A DNA stretch of 64,000 nucleotides from Schistocerca nitens (lineage: Eukaryota > Arthropoda > Insecta > Orthoptera > Acrididae): NCBI RefSeq assembly GCF_023898315.1, contig NC_064616.1, positions 645,974,974 through 646,038,973 of the forward strand. Reading direction: 5' to 3'. The position numbers and the translations under genes were made by a program. Below the pieces are notes generated by a model, which saw only the letters and a program-made list of their open reading frames with translations, had not been told where the DNA came from and did no database searches. The number at the start of each line of letters is the position of its first letter. Positions within the stretch are counted from its first letter, which is position 1. Of this stretch, positions 60,273 through 64,000 are shown piece by piece.

Positions 60273-60446
60273 TTCCTAGCGTCCACAGCTGTACTGTCTC
60301 CAAATGACATTACATAAACTGAAATAGCAACAGTAAACCACAAACAGATGACAATCGATAAGTAATCCCACAGCAACCGAAATACCAACATGCCAAAGAA
60401 AAACGCTATGAAGTTGTGCACCAAACCAACAAAATGTCAGTGGATA

Positions 60447-60641
60447 AAAAAATGGCTCTGAGCACTATGGGACTTAACATCTGTGGTCATCAGTCCCCTA
60501 GAACTTAGAACTACTTAAACCCAACTAACCTAAGGACATCACACACACATCCATGCCCGAGGCAGGATTCGAACCTGCGACCGCAGCAGTCGCGCGGTTC
60601 CGGACTGAGCGCCTAGAACCGCTAGACCACCGCGGCCGGCG
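60447..60641 (-). mobile_element. tRNA-derived SINE with perfect 12-bp target-site duplication
   Basis: Read on the minus strand, the element begins GCCGGCCGCGGTGGTCTAGC with an A box (TGGTCTAGCGGTTCTAGG). It has a consensus B box (GGTTCGAATCC) and ends CCATTTTTTTA. Both sides carry TGTCAGTGGATA (60435-60446 and 60642-60653). The intact promoter boxes and perfect duplication suggest a recent insertion. Confidence 0.95.
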
Positions 60642-60880
60642 TGTCAGTGGATACTCTAAGGAATATTAGAACTATGATGGAAAAACAACGGGACATTTTT
60701 AAAATGGTTTTTAAAATTTTGTCTTATAGACACTATCGGTACTCATTTGATTGAGATAATGTCTAGCGCCCACACGAGAGAATGGTGGAATCGTGACCCT
60801 CGAACGAAAAATTATGGCCTTAAATAAAATGCATGAGCTACCAACGGCACTGCGTGATAGCGAACTGTCTCTTCTGACAA

Positions 60881-60898
60881 AAAAAAAAAAAAAAAAAA
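60881..60898. repeat. Poly(A) tract
   Basis: Eighteen A residues. Confidence 0.9.
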
Positions 60899-61039
60899 GA
60901 ATTCGTTCGGTTACAGTAAATTGATTCTAAGGGCGGTTGAATGACGCAGAAAATAGACAGGGACTCGGTATGTTCATTTTCAGATAATGTCAACACCAAT
61001 TTTTACGTCATACACATACACCGACTTTAAAAAAACATC

Positions 61040-61339
61040 ACGACTACCTTTGTAAATAGCTTGTTGGTCCACCTTTGGACTGCAATACAACAACGATTCT
61101 GCTTGGCATGAATCGATACATCCTTGACAGGTTTCCTGATCTATGTTTTACCACATGCGCCCAGGTCACCTAATTCCCTTGCATTATGGGCGTGTGGTTG
61201 TGGGGGATTTGTGGACTCAGAGCTGCGCCCGATAGCATACCAGACATACTCAACTGTTCAGACATAAACGCGAGAGTTTACTATCCTGCTCCTCAAAGTA
61301 CTATAGCATGATACTGGCCTTGCGACAAGGATATGTATT
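61040..61339. other. Probable repeat of unknown class
   Basis: This begins around TTGTTGGTCCACCTTTGGAC and resembles, from memory, a common interspersed repeat of large orthopteran genomes. It has no coding content and its ends were not determined. Confidence 0.35.
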
Positions 61340-61570
61340 CTACTGGAAGGCGTCAAGCATGAAGGGATGCAAATGGTTGATCAATGTGCACTGAACGGTG
61401 TGCTCCGAGAGAGTTGTACCTGCCTCATCGTTGTACTGTGTCGTCAGATCTGCCACAGATCGCCGCCAATCCTGCTGTACTGAGTGGAGAAGTCTTCGAC
61501 CTCCCAAGTTCTGTGATGAGGCGTGGACGTCCAACATCTTGTCCCCTACCCGTAGTTTCACCGTTGTCAA
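61340..61570 (-). mobile_element. Tc1-like transposase N-terminal fragment
   Basis: The minus-strand frame contains WRRSVADLTTQYNDEAGTTL and then SEHTVQCTLI. This matches the second helix-turn-helix block of Tc1-like transposases ('...TLSEHTVRRTL'). No catalytic domain is attached. Confidence 0.7.
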
Positions 61571-61929
61571 AACACTTTCTATAGATGCTCACTGTAACAC
61601 GCAAACAGCCGACGAGCTTTGTCGGATGCTTATTCCCGTGTACCGGGCCTTAACAGTGTGCGTTCTGTCAAAGTTGCTTATGTCCGTACATTCTGTATTT
61701 CGTATCGTTGTTAGAATGATTCCCAATGCATGCGACGAATCTTCACGGAGTTGTGCTTAATCTTTTGGATTAGTGACACACATGTTTTTCCTATTATTTT
61801 TGTTTACTTTTCCGTATACATTAGTTATGATGGTCTTACTGTTTACTCACTTTGCCTAGTATCACCCAGCTGTCAATGCACTGATTTGTTGTGGCTCTCA
61901 TGTATGGACGCTATGCTGCATTCTTCAGC

Positions 61930-62740
61930 CTACCGCCCGAATTTTCGTGTTTTACTCCCGTCGCGTTTTCTCGTAAGAGATGGGACAGTCGCTGTAAAAC
62001 GGTCCCCTGCAAGTGGAAACTCAACCATTTCATGCAGCTGAGATGCCGGAAAGGTCCTCAGAAGGTGCAGAGCCAATCGAAGTGCGCGGTCCTGCAGTAC
62101 TTTTAGCGCCTGTATGAGCGATTCGGCGGCCTGAGTCCATACGACAGCAGCGCGAAGTTCTGTTCCTGACGTCCCAGATATGCTGGCGCCACGCAGTCTG
62201 GCGAGACACTAAGGTACATCTTGTCACTCCATGTAACAAGGCTGTCTGTTATGTTGATGGGCGATGGCGCTGCAGGCGAGTAACTACCTGTCCTGGCATC
62301 ACTGAATTTAAGGCGCCACTTCAGGGACCACGTGTGCAGGTTGTCAGACGCGAGCTGTATCCGATGTCCGAGAGTGTTGGCACCCATGCTGCAGCGGAAG
62401 ATCACTGTAGTGGAAGTGTGTGTGTCAGCAGTGTAAAGCATGTACAGGATCGCTCCATGGTCAGAGCCCTGTGGCACACCAGCATATATGACGAACTGCG
62501 AGCAGTCCAGCCTCAGGTCGCACATGGAAGGTCGTCGTCAAGGTAGGAGCAGATAAGACAAACTTAACACCAGCAGTCCATGCTCAAGTAACTTTAACAA
62601 GACGTCACACCACACGCTGTCTAACGCTGAGGAATACTCGAGGCACTCCAGAGGAGAGAAAGCCTCATCCAATAACCGCACGAGTTGATGCTCTGTTAGA
62701 TGCCACTTCCGAAACCCAAACTGCTCCTCCGGTAGTGTCG
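61930..62740 (-). mobile_element. Jockey-like LINE RT fragment
   Basis: On the minus strand are SSALDSVWCDVLLKLLEHGL, then FVIYAGVPQGSDHGAILYML and TADTHTSTTVIF. Further along come DNLHTWSLKWRLKFSDAR and a frameshifted ILQDRALRLA-like end. The YADD catalytic box is missing, apparently replaced by a deletion or frameshift after TTVIF. Confidence 0.75.
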
Positions 62741-62818
62741 CTGCGGATATGACGTGGCGCTGTAGGCTCTTGAGATACCCAATCTCTCAGACCTTTAACA
62801 GGACTGGTAATGCACTTA

Positions 62819-63990
62819 TACACTAAGGCGCCAAAGAAACTGGTATAAGCATGCGTATTCAAACACGGAGGTATGTAAACAGGCAGAATACGGCGCTGCG
62901 GACGGCAACGCCTATATAAGTCAACAAGTGTCTGGCGCAGTTGTTACTACATCGGTTACTGCTGTTACACTGGCAGGTTATCAAGACTGAAGTGAGTTTG
63001 AACGTGGCGTTCTACTCTGCGCACGAGCGATGGGACACAGCATCTCCGAGGTAGCGATGGAGTGGGGATTTTCCCATACGACCATTACACGAGTGTACCG
63101 TGAACATCGGAAATCTGGTAGAACATCAGATCACCGACATCGCTGCAGCTGGAGATCCTGCAAGAACGGAACCAACGACGACTGAAGACAATCGCTCAAC
63201 GTGACAGAAGTGCAACTCTTGAGCAAATTGCTGCAGATTTCAATGCCGGGACCGCTTTCGGAGCCGAAGGCCCACTCGTGTACTCCTAATGACTGCATGA
63301 CAGGAAGCTTTAAGCTTCGCCTGGGCCCATTAGCACCGACACTGGACTGTTTTTGACTGGAAACACGTCGCCTGGTCGGACGAGTCTCTTTTCAAATTGT
63401 ATCGAGCTGATGGACGTGTAGGGACATGGAGATAACCTTATGAATCAGTGGATCCTGCATGTCAGCAGGGAACTGTTCAAGCTGGTGGAGGCTCTGTAAT
63501 GGTGGGGGGCGTGCATAGTTGGAGTTATATGGGATCTCTGATACGTCTAGGTACGACTCTGACGGGTGACACGTATGTAGGCTAATCATCCTGTCTGATC
63601 ACCTGCATCCATTCATGTGCATTGTGCATTCAGACGGACCTGGGCAATTCCAGCAGGACAATACGACACCCCACACGTCCACAATTGCTACAGAATGGCT
63701 CCAGGAACACTGAGTTTAAACACTTCTGCTGGCCACCAAACTCCCCAGACATGAAGATTATCTAGCATATCTAGGATGCCTTGCAACGTGCTGTTCAGAA
63801 GAGATTTCCACCCTCTCGTACACTTACGGATTTATGGACGGCCCTGCAGGATTCATGGTGTCATGGTGTCAATTACCTACTTCAGAGATTAGTCGAGTTC
63901 ATACCACGTCGTTTGGGGCACTTCTGCGTGCTCGCGGGGGCTCTACACGATATTAAGCAGGTGTACCAGTTTCTTTGGCTTTTCAGTGTA
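62819..63990 (+). mobile_element. Near full-length Tc1-like transposon, inactive
   Basis: The left end TACACTAAGGCGCCAAAGAAACTGG and the inverse of the right end TACACTGAAAAGCCAAAGAAACTGG are terminal inverted repeats. Between them, a decayed transposase has EFERGVLLCARAMGHSISEV, WSDESLFKLYRADGRVGTWR (first Asp), QQDNTTPHTSTIATEWLQEH (second Asp) and KII-stop-HI, where the catalytic Glu codon of 'IIEHIWD' has become TAG. The C-terminal block LQRAVQKRFPPSRTLTDLWTAL is intact. It has several other stops. Confidence 0.9.
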
Positions 63991-64000
63991 GGTCTATAAT

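Noticed and set aside
60541..60641. Functional tRNA gene
   Set aside because: A and B boxes are intact, but the sequence continues into a SINE body with target-site duplications and lacks a proper acceptor stem.

Overview
This is a eukaryotic, AT-rich, intron-dominated window dense in transposable elements (TEs) and microsatellites. It most likely comes from an insect. The LINE copies ending in (GATGTA)n, several tRNA-derived SINE families, Tc1/mariner remnants and very long introns fit a large polyneopteran genome, and from memory of the SINE families probably an acridid grasshopper such as Schistocerca. The placement is inference and no search was run.

One protein-coding gene runs through almost the whole window on the minus strand: the ortholog of Drosophila atossa (atos, CG9005; vertebrate FAM214A/B, now ATOSA/ATOSB). 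I assembled 12 coding exons by hand from homology, GT/AG splice sites and reading phase. From 5' to 3' they are 57749-57898, 54984-55177, 45973-46192, 45127-45218, 44598-44719, 38440-38670, 25752-25932, 23549-24293, 19926-20122, 18784-18944, 16967-17139 and 2147-2385. All eleven junctions keep phase and give 901 codons plus 2 nt with no stop. The N-terminal conserved block lies in exons 1-4, a disordered Ser-rich and acidic middle in exons 5-9, and the conserved C-terminal core (DUF4210, then the start of the 'chromosome segregation during meiosis' domain) in exons 10-12. The last exon(s) lie beyond position 1 and the 5'UTR exon(s) lie upstream of 57906.

The introns (about 0.4 to 14.6 kb) are filled with TE remains. 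They include CR1/L2-like LINE 3' ends on the plus strand (2.6, 5.1, 20.7, 35.9 and 53.2 kb), a minus-strand LINE (26.7-30.8 kb) split by a second RNase H-bearing LINE (27.3-28.7 kb), LINE pieces at 0.2, 4.5, 14.7, 32.5-35.8, 37-38.1 and 52-53 kb, and a Ty3/gypsy element (48.2-54.8 kb) broken by a MITE, a 576-bp palindrome, a LINE and a 277-bp foldback. Tc1/mariner elements lie at 5.5, 11.8, 42.2 and 56.3 kb. Upstream of the first coding exon are a mariner-like pseudogene (59.3-60.3 kb), a SINE with a 12-bp target-site duplication (60.4 kb), a jockey-like fragment (62 kb) and a near full-length Tc1 element (62.8-64.0 kb). No prokaryotic features, CRISPR arrays, rRNA genes or functional tRNA genes were seen. 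The biology here is one conserved regulator gene whose introns have become a layered graveyard of transposons.
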